Positions 17,505 to 25,759 are shown, counted from the stretch's first letter. The stretch is 47,627 nt of DNA from Aneurinibacillus aneurinilyticus ATCC 12856 (GCF_000466385.1 NZ_KE952712.1:1184-48810); one strand, 5' to 3'. The notes: generated by a model from the sequence alone, not told the origin. Program-made: numbers and translations.

Positions 17505-18530
17505 TCAGCTCCTATTATTGAAAAATCGATTCCGCAGGTTAAATCCTACATCCAAAACTCCTATTAAAAGTAGTATATAGGTAAATGGCGGAATTAGAAA
17601 TAAGATAACCGCGAGAATCAAAAGACCTTTGCTTACATTTCGTTTATGAATCCAGTATGCAACAAAGCCCAGTGCCTGAACAGCAAACAAAAGCTGGAGC
17701 ACAATCATTACATTCAATACTACCGTGTAAAGAAAACGGTACGTGTGCAGCTCCGGTATCATAAACAAAAAGAGTACAATAAGATAATAATACAAAATGG
17801 AACGGGGAAAGCGCAAATTATGTAAAGCAGGAAGCGCCTGAATTTGCGTGCCCATCCGTTGCAAAACCTTTCGGAACAGCCCGTGGTTAATCAATGCTGC
17901 TAGCAACGACGATGAGATTAACAGTCCGGGAAGGATCGCCGAAATTAAAACAGGAAGCTGCACTTTCATACTTTCAAGTGATTCCTTAACCCGTGCAAGC
18001 TGTTTTCCCTGAATTCCGTTCTGCTGCTCAGGCGGAAGCTGTTTAATCGAATGATCTACTTGCCCTTGCATCTCGGTAAGCATTTGATTCGATAGCTTAC
18101 CCATCCCTTCAATCATATCATTCACCGGGTTAGTTTGTGTAATGGCCAAGACAATTCCGATACTGACAAATATGAAGGCAAGCTGCGTCACCATTCCAAG
18201 CACGAGAACATACCGGGCAGATTTTTGCTTTCGGTAGGCAATCCCCATGACCAGTCCCATAACCGCCGCTGGCAAAGAAATCAACAATCCTGGGAAACTG
18301 GTAAAAATAAACGATAAAATTGCAGCGACCAATACCGTCAGTACACCCATTCTCGTATCGTGGCGATATCCGTATATCGAGAACGGTACAGGCAATGCAA
18401 AAGCAGCAACCACGCTTAGGGGCGTGTAAAATGCCACAAAAAAGAGCACAAGGAAAATCGCGCTCATAAACGCGCCTTCCAGTATCGCTCGCACATTACT
18501 TCGCACAGGTGCTTCACTCCAATTCTTCAC
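17505..18530 (-). CDS. yybS: YybS-family membrane protein (DUF2232)
   Basis: A polytopic membrane protein, 341 residues, with about seven to eight hydrophobic segments and a soluble loop of about 60 residues in the middle (around PVNDMIEGMGKLSNQM to PPEQQNGIQGKQ). Its place directly upstream of gdpP (4-nt gap) and downstream of rpsR matches YybS. The function is not firmly known. The start is uncertain: GTG at 18530 is reported because it is the longest frame, but its ribosome binding site is poor. An ATG about 21 codons further in has GGAAGG upstream. Confidence 0.85.
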   Translation of the reverse strand: MKNWSEAPVRSNVRAILEGAFMSAIFLVLFFVAFYTPLSVVAAFALPVPFSIYGYRHDTRMGVLTVLVAAILSFIFTSFPGLLISLPAAVMGLVMGIAYRKQKSARYVLVLGMVTQLAFIFVSIGIVLAITQTNPVNDMIEGMGKLSNQMLTEMQGQVDHSIKQLPPEQQNGIQGKQLARVKESLESMKVQLPVLISAILPGLLISSSLLAALINHGLFRKVLQRMGTQIQALPALHNLRFPRSILYYYLIVLFLFMIPELHTYRFLYTVVLNVMIVLQLLFAVQALGFVAYWIHKRNVSKGLLILAVILFLIPPFTYILLLIGVLDVGFNLRNRFFNNRS

Positions 18531-18603
18531 ATCATCAATGAAACCCCACTAAATTTATCATAAAGCCCGCCATGTGGCAAACAAACAGCCAATAAAACGA
18601 AAG

Positions 18604-18637
18604 AAAGAGGCAAGAGAGTTTCTCTCTGCCTCTTTCA
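18604..18637 (-). terminator. Terminator downstream of rpsR
   Basis: A strong hairpin (GAAAGAGGC / GCCTCTTTC with an inner AGAG/CTCT pairing) followed by T-rich sequence on the minus strand ends the rpsF-ssb-rpsR transcript. Confidence 0.85.
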
Positions 18638-18646
18638 TAATCTATC

Positions 18647-18877
18647 CTACTCCGTTACGTAAGGCAACAGAGCAATTTGACGAGCACGTTTGATTGCAAC
18701 AGTCAGCATACGCTGATATTTTGCAGAAGTGCCAGTCACACGGCGAGGTAAAATCTTACCGCGTTCGCTGACGAATTTCTTCAGCAAATCTACATCTTTG
18801 TAGTCGATGTGTGTAATTTTGTTGGAAGTAAAATAACACACTTTACGACGCTTACCACGTCCACGACGTTGTGCCAT
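18647..18877 (-). CDS. rpsR: 30S ribosomal protein S18
   Basis: S18, 76 residues, with the diagnostic [39 protein letters not shown] and [13 protein letters not shown] segments. It pairs with S6 on the 30S platform. It follows ssb by about 40 bp with an AAAGGAGGG ribosome binding site. It is the last gene of the rpsF-ssb-rpsR operon, so its mRNA is transcribed through the 2.6-kb intron in ssb. Confidence 0.97.
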   Translation of the reverse strand: MAQRRGRGKRRKVCYFTSNKITHIDYKDVDLLKKFVSERGKILPRRVTGTSAKYQRMLTVAIKRARQIALLPYVTE

Positions 18878-18918
18878 GAAAATTCCCTCCTTTTATAAAA
18901 AATCATACCGTAGCGTTA

Positions 18919-19155
18919 TTAAAATGGTAAGTCATCATCCGATATATCAATCGGTTTCTGATCGTTAGCAAAGGGATTATCATTAAATGAATCGCGTGAA
19001 CGTCCGCTACCGCCGCCTCCAAACGAGGAAACTGGCTTATCAAAACCGCCTGCATACGACGATTCTCCGCCTTGGCCTTGTCCACCGCCCAAGAATTGGA
19101 CATTCTCAGCCACAATTTCCGTCACATAGACTCTACGGCCTTCCTTGTTCTCGTA
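18919..19155 (-). CDS. ssb: Single-stranded DNA-binding protein SSB, 3' exon
   Basis: The second coding exon of ssb, 78 residues plus stop, starting at TACGAGAAC (residues YENKEGRRVYVTEIVAENVQ), which completes the OB fold. It continues through a glycine-rich linker with GGGQGQGG and FGGGGSG to the acidic partner-binding tip DISDDDLPF. Joined to the 5' exon it gives a 159-residue SSB reading ...RIQVRN|YENKEGRR..., collinear with B. subtilis SSB (RLQTRNYENQQGQR) with no gap or insertion. An in-frame ATG at 19212 exists inside the intron but has no ribosome binding site and adds unrelated residues. Confidence 0.93.
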   Translation of the reverse strand, partial: YENKEGRRVYVTEIVAENVQFLGGGQGQGGESSYAGGFDKPVSSFGGGGSGRSRDSFNDNPFANDQKPIDISDDDLPF

Positions 19156-19278
19156 GTAGGATAAGCACCCGTCGCCTTTCTTTAATTCCACCTGACCCGT
19201 TCGTTTAGTCATATGTGCTATACGAATTGGTTCCCTTTGCTATGGTGTCTTAAAGCAGGTTTACTTGTACTCTCCCCC

Positions 19279-19312
19279 GAACCGTACGTACATCTCTCGA
19301 TGTATACGGCTC
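19279..19312 (-). ncRNA. Group II intron domain V
   Basis: A 34-nt hairpin with GAGCCGTATACAT on the 5' side, a GAGA-type cap and ATGTACGTACGGTTC on the 3' side. This is the near-universal domain V form, including the catalytic AGC-type triad region (GAGCCGT/ACGGTTC). It begins 8 nt after the reverse transcriptase stop codon. Confidence 0.93.
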
Positions 19313-19319
19313 TCCATTA

Positions 19320-21137
19320 TCAATCTAAACGTCCTGCATGTAAGTCCCGATGACATGGTTCGCATATTGCCATTGTTTTACGATTTCTGGCAATCATATG
19401 TTGTTCCCATCGTTTTTTTCCTGCTAGGTCTTTTAGCTTCTTAACGTGATGCATGTGAAGAGGCATATTTTCCGTCTTGCACCATTCGCATTGGTTAGCT
19501 AAAAGCCTGTCGATGAGACTCGTACGACCGCTGTACATCTGGATTATGGGTTCCTTGTCAATATCCTGACTGTTGTTTCCTATTAGCTTTTGTTTCTTGA
19601 AGCCTTCATTATAGAAGTACCTTATTTTTTGTCCTTCCTTAGTTTGGTATCGAACGGCTAATTGTCCGTCGATTTTGTATTTGTCCGCCATTTTTCCTAC
19701 GGTTGACTTATACTTGTTGGCAAGTGTTTTCAGAAAGCTGTACTTCATGAAGTGTTTATACTTGTTTAAGGAGTGGACATTTAACGCCAGCTTATAGTAA
19801 TTGTACAACCCTCTTATCTCTGCATTGTATATACTGATGATTTCGAGGTCGTCATTATTAACAAGATACCTTCTATGCGTGGATTCCCATTCATCATTTT
19901 TAGTGATTTTCAGCGTTCCAGTCTTAAGAAGGTTCTTCTGCCATGCCTCTTTGGGCATCATAAGTCTAACACGTTGGTTATTGACTCTTTGCAGATGTCC
20001 ATTCTTATTCCTTTTCGACATTTGATGTCTGGTAATGTCAATGTCGTAGCTCAAGAAGTGTGCCTTTTTACTGCTATGTGTTATAAGAGTTTTTTCTTGT
20101 GACAGTTCGAGTTTTAGCTCTTCTTTAAGGAAGACCGTAAGGTCTTTCTTGATTTGCTGTGCTTCTTCCTTGGTTCCGATTATTCCTATGAGGAAGTCGT
20201 CTGCGTACCTTACGTACTGTAACCTTCTGTATCCTTCATCAAATGGGTCGGCTGATGGATATTGTCGGGCGACTTTTTGCAGTTCTTTAAGCTCTTTTGT
20301 TGCTTTGAGCTTTTCCTCCTCATTCATTGTGTCCCATACCTGCTTATATTTGGCTTTGAGCCTGTCAGCTCTTTGACATGCCGTTTTGTACATTGTATTC
20401 TTTGCTCTTTTGATTCCTTTATCGAAGGTTTTCTTATATTTCTCAACGTATTGGTCGAGTTCGTTAAGATAGATATTAGATAGGATAGGGCTGATAACGC
20501 CACCTTGTGGTGTACCACTGTACGTTTTGTTAAGTTGCCAATCCTCCATATATCCTGCCTTCAGAAATTTCCAAATGAGGTCAAGGAATTTTTCGTCTTC
20601 AATTCTTTTTCGAAGAATGTTGATGAGTACATGATGGTCAATGTTATCAAAAAAGCCTTTTATATCACCTTCTACAAACCACTTTACTGCTGTAAATGTA
20701 GCTTGTATCTGGATGAGTGCAGTATGGCAACTTCTGTTTGGTCGGAATCCATGTGATCTGTCCGAAAATGTACCCTCATAAATAGCTTCAAGGATTCTCC
20801 TGACTACTTCTTGTACCAGCTTATCGTCGAATGAGGGGATGCCTAAAGGTCTTTTTCCACCGTTTTTCTTAGGGATGTATGTCCTTTTGGCTGGCTGAGG
20901 TTGATAGCTGAAATCTTGTAGTCGTGCGATGATTTGGTTAACCCTTTCGATATTCATACCGTCGATTGTTTTTCCATCTGTTCCCGCTGTCATGTTACCT
21001 TCATTTGCATATATTTTTGCATATGCTTCAAGGTAAAAATGTGGGTTGTACAGATTCCTATACAATCTGCGATATTTATAATCGGCATCTTTTGATTTGG
21101 ACGCTAGACTGTTCAATACTACTGTTGGACTTCTCAT
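19320..21137 (-). CDS. ltrA: Group II intron reverse transcriptase/maturase with HNH endonuclease
   Basis: The intron-encoded protein, 605 residues from ATG 21137. Order: N-terminal RT-0 region, fingers/palm with DGKTIDGMN, GIPSFDDKLVQ, GFRPNRSCHTAL, FVEGDIKGFFDNIDH, GTPQGGVISPILSNIYL and the catalytic RYADDFLIG. A thumb/maturase X domain follows (YNAEIRGLYNYYKLALN). The HNH region has CEWC, HMHHVKKLKDL and CEPCHRDLHAG, so metal-binding cysteines and histidines are present. It should assist splicing, then drive retrohoming by target-primed reverse transcription. The frame is open from 21215, but MRSPTVVLNSLASK at 21137 matches family starts. All catalytic motifs look intact. Confidence 0.95.
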   Translation of the reverse strand: MRSPTVVLNSLASKSKDADYKYRRLYRNLYNPHFYLEAYAKIYANEGNMTAGTDGKTIDGMNIERVNQIIARLQDFSYQPQPAKRTYIPKKNGGKRPLGIPSFDDKLVQEVVRRILEAIYEGTFSDRSHGFRPNRSCHTALIQIQATFTAVKWFVEGDIKGFFDNIDHHVLINILRKRIEDEKFLDLIWKFLKAGYMEDWQLNKTYSGTPQGGVISPILSNIYLNELDQYVEKYKKTFDKGIKRAKNTMYKTACQRADRLKAKYKQVWDTMNEEEKLKATKELKELQKVARQYPSADPFDEGYRRLQYVRYADDFLIGIIGTKEEAQQIKKDLTVFLKEELKLELSQEKTLITHSSKKAHFLSYDIDITRHQMSKRNKNGHLQRVNNQRVRLMMPKEAWQKNLLKTGTLKITKNDEWESTHRRYLVNNDDLEIISIYNAEIRGLYNYYKLALNVHSLNKYKHFMKYSFLKTLANKYKSTVGKMADKYKIDGQLAVRYQTKEGQKIRYFYNEGFKKQKLIGNNSQDIDKEPIIQMYSGRTSLIDRLLANQCEWCKTENMPLHMHHVKKLKDLAGKKRWEQHMIARNRKTMAICEPCHRDLHAGRLD

Positions 21138-21780
21138 AGAGCCTCTCGCTCCTTTCCAATTTCGTATTAAACTAGATAACTGCTTCCCTTCGCCATGTGA
21201 TGGGCTTTCCCTCACGATGCCTCGCTTTCAGGGATGTTAAATAATCCCTTACCATCTCAGACTACTACGGAAGCTCCGTTACCATATTGGATATTCAGGC
21301 TCATATAGCCATAGCCCCGTTAGAGCTTTCCAACTTAGGTAATCTCCGTTTAGTACGTCTAAAGACATAGCTTGTTACAGTGTCGGATACGATTTCCGCC
21401 CTTTCCATTCCTTATCGAAGGTGGTCAACCTCGGGTCACTACGCTAGTGCTACGCAACTATTAGCACTATGCCATGAGGTGTTCGGTCGAAACTAAGGCG
21501 AACACTCAAGGTTGCATGACGTTTGTAGTTACCTTCCGTCATGAGTCAAGTCCTATCTCCCTCGGGCTGTCGTTCAAGCAATTCGGCTTTTATCCTCGTC
21601 TGTAACTTTTCGTCTTGCCATTCAGTCGCGATTTGGTAACTAATCGACTTATGACTTTACCAACATGCTACACTCCCCGTTTGGTTTCCCTTACGGATAA
21701 GTTGGTTGACGACAGGTTTTGTTGTGACCTAACCTGCTACTTGCTAAAGGTAGATTCCTTAGACGCCCTTACGGACGCAC

Positions 21781-22023
21781 GTTGCGCACTTGAATGCGCC
21801 CCTCCACGGCAGCTTGCTGTCCTTTTTTCAGATACTGCGCACACAGCTCAGCCAGCTTACTCCACACCACAATCGGGAGAAAATCTGTTTCCCGCTCACC
21901 TTGCTGGTTTGTCATTCGACGATCGATAGCAAGCGTAAATGTGGTTACAGCTGTTCCGCTTGGCGTATAGCGCATCTCCGGATCTTTCGTTAAGCGACCT
22001 AACAGTACCGCACGATTCAACAC
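21781..22023 (-). CDS. ssb: Single-stranded DNA-binding protein SSB, 5' exon
   Basis: The first coding exon, 81 codons from a GTG start (22023, after GGAGGGG) to the AAC codon at the splice site. It encodes the beginning of the OB fold: [46 protein letters not shown] and [10 protein letters not shown]. Without splicing, translation runs three codons into the intron (VRP) and stops, giving an 84-residue protein lacking the last OB strand region and the acidic tail. SSB coats single-stranded DNA and recruits replication and repair partners, so splicing should be essential unless another SSB exists. It lies 24 bp after rpsF. Confidence 0.93.
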
Positions 22024-22047
22024 GATAACCCCTCCAAATCATCAGAC

Positions 22048-22338
22048 TTATTTTTCGTCTTCACGAACAACCAGGTAACGAATCACATCGTCGCTAATCT
22101 TCATCAGACGTTCCATCTCATTAACAGCCTGCGGCTCGGATTGGAAATTCATGAGCACATAGAAACCTTCACGATGATCATCGATTTCATATGCCAGACG
22201 CTTTTTACCCATTTCAGTAACCTTCTCCATTTCGCCGCCGTCCTCCGTGATTACATTGGAGAAACGTTCAACGTTAGCCTTAGTGGCTTCTTCTTGAAGG
22301 TCTGGGCGCAAGATGTACATAACTTCGTATTTGCGCAT
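22048..22338 (-). CDS. rpsF: 30S ribosomal protein S6
   Basis: S6, 96 residues, starting [17 protein letters not shown] at ATG 22338 after an excellent AAAGGAGGTGA. Conserved segments include [19 protein letters not shown] and [12 protein letters not shown]. The frame extends upstream to 22434, but the ribosome binding site and family N-terminus fix the start. It is the first gene of the rpsF-ssb-rpsR operon and has its own strong promoter. Confidence 0.97.
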   Translation of the reverse strand: MRKYEVMYILRPDLQEEATKANVERFSNVITEDGGEMEKVTEMGKKRLAYEIDDHREGFYVLMNFQSEPQAVNEMERLMKISDDVIRYLVVREDEK

Positions 22339-22464
22339 ACTATTCACCTCCTTTTGGTCTAAACGGCCCCATATGATATATGGGACAAGGAGCGAGCCCG
22401 TTTCACACGTGGCAATTCTAAACTCGCATTTCACAATTATAATGAATTTCGATGTTCATCGCAA
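22339..22464 (-). promoter_or_regulatory. rpsF operon promoter and leader hairpin
   Basis: A strong SigA promoter, TTGCGA (22459-22464), 17-nt spacer, TATAAT (22436-22441) on the minus strand, gives a leader of about 90 nt. The leader contains a perfect 7-bp hairpin CCCATAT/ATATGGG (22368-22384) followed by GGCCG close to the ribosome binding site. rpsF leaders in bacteria can bind the S6:S18 complex through a CCG-containing bulge. Whether this one does needs a covariance search. Confidence 0.75.
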
Positions 22465-22590
22465 GTATTTTTTCACATACTCTCCAATTCATATCAACAG
22501 AAGCAGCCATATGAGATTGTTTTTACATTTATATTTTACCATATTTTTACATGTGAATCCACTTTAATTTTTACTTTTATATATAATTAA

Positions 22591-22645
22591 AAAAGACCTG
22601 TCATTAACCGCAGACATTAAAATCTCCGGACGTTTAACAAGTCTT
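22591..22645 (-). terminator. Terminator downstream of ychF
   Basis: An imperfect long hairpin (AAGAC...TTAA / TTAA...GTCTT type) with a T-run on the minus strand lies 32 bp after the ychF stop codon. The rest of 22465-22677 is AT-rich with no other feature that I can support. Confidence 0.7.
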
Positions 22646-22677
22646 CTTTACATACATATGAGCTTGGTAATCAAAAG

Positions 22678-23784
22678 TTATACATTAAATCGGAAATGCA
22701 TAATATCTCCGTCCGCTACTACATATTCTTTTCCTTCGAGGCGGAACTTGCCGTTCTCCTTTGCTTTCGCTGTAGAACCTGCCTCAACTAAGTCATTATA
22801 TGCTACTACTTCGGCCCGGATAAAGCCACGCTCAAAGTCGTTGTGAATAACGGCCGCTGCCTGCGGCGCTTTCGTTCCACGGCGAATCGTCCACGCGCGT
22901 ACCTCCTGCACGCCTGCAGTAAAATACGTAATCAAACCAAGCAGCGCGTATGCTTCGCGAATCAACCGATCCAGACCGGATTCCTCAAGGCCAAGCTCTT
23001 CTAAGAACATCGCTTTGTCTTCTTCATCCATCTCTGCGATTTCCGATTCTACCTTCGCCGAAATAATAACTACGCCTGAACCTTCGGCAGCAGCGAATTC
23101 CTTTACTTTCTCTACATGCGGGTTCTGTCCATTCTCCGCTTCTTGGATTCCGTCTTCACTAACATTCGTAACATAAAGTACCGGCTTCATCGTCAACAAA
23201 TGGAAATGCCGAACCATTTTCTTCTCATCGTCCGTCAACTCTAGGCTCCGGGCCGGCTTCTCATTTTCCAATGCATCCCGCAGCTTTAACAGTACATCAT
23301 ATTCAGCTTTTGCTTCTTTATCCCCGGATTTCACCTTCCGGCCTAGGCGATCTACCCGTCGTTCAACCGACTCCAAATCTGCAAGGATCAATTCTAAATT
23401 AATAGTGGTAATATCATTAATGGGATCAATTTTTCCCTCTACATGCGTAATATTCTCATCCTCAAAGCAACGGACAACATGTGCAATCGCATCTACTTCC
23501 CGGATATGAGAAAGAAACTGGTTGCCAAGACCCTCCCCTTTGCTGGCACCACGCACAAGACCTGCGATATCAACAAACTGGAATGCAGTTGGAACCGTAC
23601 GATTTGGAACGACCAGCTCTGTCAGTTTTTGCAGACGTACATCCGGAACTTCCACGATTCCTACATTTGGTTCAATCGTACAGAACGGATAGTTGGCCGA
23701 CTCAGCCCCTGCCTGAGTAATTGCATTAAACAACGTAGACTTCCCTACGTTAGGAAGACCTACAATCCCGCAAGAATTCGACAT
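22678..23784 (-). CDS. ychF: Redox-regulated ATPase YchF/OLA1 family
   Basis: A 368-residue Obg-like P-loop protein that prefers ATP to GTP and associates with ribosomes. It has G1 [18 protein letters not shown], switch regions around [12 protein letters not shown] and [16 protein letters not shown], a coiled insert, and a C-terminal TGS-type domain ([35 protein letters not shown]). Start ATG 23784 ([12 protein letters not shown]) is chosen over the in-frame GTG at 23796 because of the ribosome binding site position. It is B. subtilis YyaF by synteny. Confidence 0.96.
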   Translation of the reverse strand: MSNSCGIVGLPNVGKSTLFNAITQAGAESANYPFCTIEPNVGIVEVPDVRLQKLTELVVPNRTVPTAFQFVDIAGLVRGASKGEGLGNQFLSHIREVDAIAHVVRCFEDENITHVEGKIDPINDITTINLELILADLESVERRVDRLGRKVKSGDKEAKAEYDVLLKLRDALENEKPARSLELTDDEKKMVRHFHLLTMKPVLYVTNVSEDGIQEAENGQNPHVEKVKEFAAAEGSGVVIISAKVESEIAEMDEEDKAMFLEELGLEESGLDRLIREAYALLGLITYFTAGVQEVRAWTIRRGTKAPQAAAVIHNDFERGFIRAEVVAYNDLVEAGSTAKAKENGKFRLEGKEYVVADGDIMHFRFNV

Positions 23785-23919
23785 GTATATAAACACTCCT
23801 TATTTCAATTTCCCAAAACACTTTCATCATTATAGCATGATTGTCCGTTTGGAAAAAAGGAATCTTCCTCCGCCTGCTCCCGTAGAAGCGGGGCATACTA
23901 CAACCAGGAGGTGAGATCG

Positions 23920-24069
23920 ATGGCAAACGAATATCTGAATGAATATCCCCCCGCTTCTCTTTCCGAAAAAGAGGTGGAAAAAATCCGTTCACTTGAAAAG
24001 CAGCTAACTGAAGAAATGAGGAAGCCGATTTTGTTAATGGCTTTTGAAAATGGGCATCCGAAGCAATAA
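23920..24069 (+). CDS. Small 49-aa protein of unknown function
   Basis: A short ORF (MANEYLNEYPPASLSEKEV... to ...FENGHPKQ) with a very good ribosome binding site, AGGAGGTGAGATCG, before its ATG, and a strong terminator straight after. It is charged, with a predicted helix (about residues 15-36) and no membrane segment. I do not recognise the family. It is one of only two plus-strand genes in the left arm and is divergent from ychF. The CATACTA at 23894-23900, 19 nt before the ATG, resembles the -10 of forespore or mother-cell sigma factors. I could not find a good matching -35 element. Confidence 0.7.
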   Translation: MANEYLNEYPPASLSEKEVEKIRSLEKQLTEEMRKPILLMAFENGHPKQ

Positions 24070-24076
24070 CCCATAC

Positions 24077-24115
24077 AAAAAAGCGAAGACTGAAAACCTG
24101 TGTCTTCGCTTTTTT
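24077..24115. terminator. Bidirectional terminator
   Basis: A perfect inverted repeat, AAAAAAGCGAAGAC (24077-24090) and GTCTTCGCTTTTTT (24102-24115), between the convergent 49-aa gene and the DUF951 gene. It has A and T runs suited to termination in both directions. Confidence 0.9.
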
Positions 24116-24124
24116 GCCTCATCA

Positions 24125-24334
24125 TTATCCTTGTTTATTCTCTTCTGCATGAACTAACACTTTCTTTAAGCTTTTTTCGAATTTATGACGCGGAATCAAT
24201 ACGCTATGCTCACATCCCTGACACTTTAAACGAATGTCCATACCCATACGGATAATTTTCCATTGATTTGTGCCACACGGATGCTGCTTTTTCATTTCCA
24301 CAATGTCTCCAAGACCGAATTGCTTGCGCTCCAC
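24125..24334 (-). CDS. yyzM: DUF951 family protein (YyzM-like)
   Basis: A 69-residue DUF951 protein. It has the family pattern GDIVEMKKQHPCGTNQWKIIRMGMDIRLKCQGC and the basic HKFEKSLKKV end. Cys residues in HPCG and KCQGC could form a metal or redox site. Start GTG 24334 (VERKQFGLGDIV) is chosen since the family begins there and GGGGGGAAGAAG precedes it; a longer in-frame extension to 24403 would overlap the mscS gene end. Biological function unknown. Confidence 0.88.
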   Translation of the reverse strand: MERKQFGLGDIVEMKKQHPCGTNQWKIIRMGMDIRLKCQGCEHSVLIPRHKFEKSLKKVLVHAEENKQG

Positions 24335-24350
24335 CTTCTTCCCCCCTTTT

Positions 24351-25271
24351 TTAGGATGAAGCTTTTTCTTTGTTCTCCGTTTTCTCCATCTGGCTCTCTT
24401 CACCCGGATGCGGAATCATCACCATATGCGGATATGGTGCCTCAATGCCACGCTCATCAAACATTCGCTTAATATCAGCACGCAACCCGCGCATGACAGG
24501 ATAATGCTGCATTGGTTGACATTCTGCAATAATGCGGATGACTACATCGGATGTGCCAAAACGCTCAACCCCAAGCACAGTTGGTGTAGCAACAACCTGT
24601 TCGTACTCCTCTTCCCAACGGGATGTCTGTTCTTCAAGCAATTTAACTACCTCATTAATATCTTCATTATAAGCTACACTAACATCCACCACAGCTAATG
24701 AATTTGCAACGGAAAGATTAGTTACATCCTTAATATTTCCATTTGGAATAATGTGTACCTCGCCTGTCCAGATTTTAATTCGCGTAACTCGTAACCCAAT
24801 CTCCTGCACTGTACCTGTTACCTTACCAACGGTGATTACATCTCCTACTGCAAATTGATCCTCAAAAATAATGAAAAAACCGGTAATCACGTCACGCACA
24901 AGATTTTGTGCACCGAAACCGATAGCCAGGCCCAATACTCCGGCACTTGCCAGTAGCGGCTTTGGATCATAACCAAGAAAGGTAAATACATTAAGGAAGG
25001 CAATAAAATAAATCGTATATTTAATAATATTGTTTATTAATGTGCGCAGCGTTTGACTGCGCCGAGGGTCTATTCTCAATGAGTCTAACCTGTTACCCTG
25101 CGACTGCCGTTCCTGGAAAATTCGGTTTACCGCGGCGCTTGCAACAGTAACGGTAATTCTGGCAACTACAAGAATAAGGATAATTTTCAGCCCTACTTTA
25201 CCGAAAGCAACCCATTTCTCGATATCGGTGATGTAAGCGATAAACTCATCATAATACTTTATAAAATCCAC
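24351..25271 (-). CDS. MscS-family small-conductance mechanosensitive channel
   Basis: A 306-residue membrane protein of the MscS family that releases solutes on hypo-osmotic shock. There is an N-terminal hydrophobic segment (VGLKIILILVVARITVTVA), further helices (YTIYFIAFLNVFTFLGY), the pore helix (GVLGLAIGFGAQNLVRDVITG) and the beta domain FEDQFAVGDVITVGKVTGTVQEIGLRVT and the HIIPNGNIKDVTNLS motif. The C-terminus is acidic and hydrophilic. GTG 25271 is the start, with AGGAGG upstream. Confidence 0.94.
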   Translation of the reverse strand: MDFIKYYDEFIAYITDIEKWVAFGKVGLKIILILVVARITVTVASAAVNRIFQERQSQGNRLDSLRIDPRRSQTLRTLINNIIKYTIYFIAFLNVFTFLGYDPKPLLASAGVLGLAIGFGAQNLVRDVITGFFIIFEDQFAVGDVITVGKVTGTVQEIGLRVTRIKIWTGEVHIIPNGNIKDVTNLSVANSLAVVDVSVAYNEDINEVVKLLEEQTSRWEEEYEQVVATPTVLGVERFGTSDVVIRIIAECQPMQHYPVMRGLRADIKRMFDERGIEAPYPHMVMIPHPGEESQMEKTENKEKASS

Positions 25272-25297
25272 GTAACCGATTCCTCCTGTTCTCCTTT

Positions 25298-25573
25298 TTA
25301 CACTTCACGCTCTCTTTCTCCCTGTTCGGCAAAAGGTACATATACACCTTCCACCATATGATAATACCCTTTTATCTCCACCTTTTCATCTCTAATAATT
25401 CGACTGGCTATGGTAAAATCTGCGGCTGGTATATCAATGGAAAGAGCACACCCGGCCGTAATTTCTTTCGGCGTCGGTCTCGTATCAATCTCAATATCCG
25501 CATATTCAAGCAACATTTCCGTCCGTAACGCCTGCTGGGTAGAGTCAAACGCGATTAAAATACACTGGTTCAT
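25298..25573 (-). CDS. DUF3343 putative Se/S carrier-like protein
   Basis: A 91-residue DUF3343 protein. The core ILIAFDSTQQALRTEMLLEYADIEIDTRPTPKEITAGCALSIDI contains the conserved GCALSI motif whose cysteine is the presumed carrier residue. The family is proposed to carry reduced sulfur or selenium near cysteine desulfurases, and an EF2568-type desulfurase gene is 1.7 kb away. ATG 25573 follows AAGGAG; the upstream extension to 25636 is hydrophobic and unlike the family. It is divergent from yyaC. Confidence 0.85.
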   Translation of the reverse strand: MNQCILIAFDSTQQALRTEMLLEYADIEIDTRPTPKEITAGCALSIDIPAADFTIASRIIRDEKVEIKGYYHMVEGVYVPFAEQGEREREV

Positions 25574-25759
25574 CTGTATCTCCTTGTTTTTGTAAGCTTT
25601 ATATAAAAATATAACAAAAACCAAAATAGGCGTCATATGCTAAATACAGCGCCTGTCTGTGTCATTTCCCTATTCAAGTGGTAGAAACACTAATAAATTG
25701 TTTTTGTTGCTGTCATATTTGTCCCCTTTTCCCCGACCTCTGAATAAAGTAATACTGCA

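Larger units (their letters stand above)
19156..21780 (-). mobile_element. Group II intron inserted in ssb (2,625 nt)
   Basis: The RNA begins GTGCG, matching the GUGYG consensus, and ends CCTAC, matching the AY consensus. The last seven exon bases GCGCAAC (21781-21787) pair with GTTGCGT at 21452-21458 (EBS1). Exon bases TTCAAG (21789-21794) pair fully with CTTGAA at 21573-21578 (EBS2). Both exon-binding sites are in the 5' structural region and in the right order. Domain IV carries the reverse transcriptase gene; domain V is at 19279-19312. The orientation is that of ssb, as splicing requires. The distance from domain V to the 3' end (123 nt) is unusually long. Class assignment (probably IIB, bacterial class B) is inference. 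Confidence 0.92.

Noticed and set aside
19156-19212. ATG at 19212 as an independent start of the ssb 3' part
   Set aside because: It has no ribosome binding site, and the 19 residues before YENKEG do not look like SSB; they fall in the intron 3' extension.
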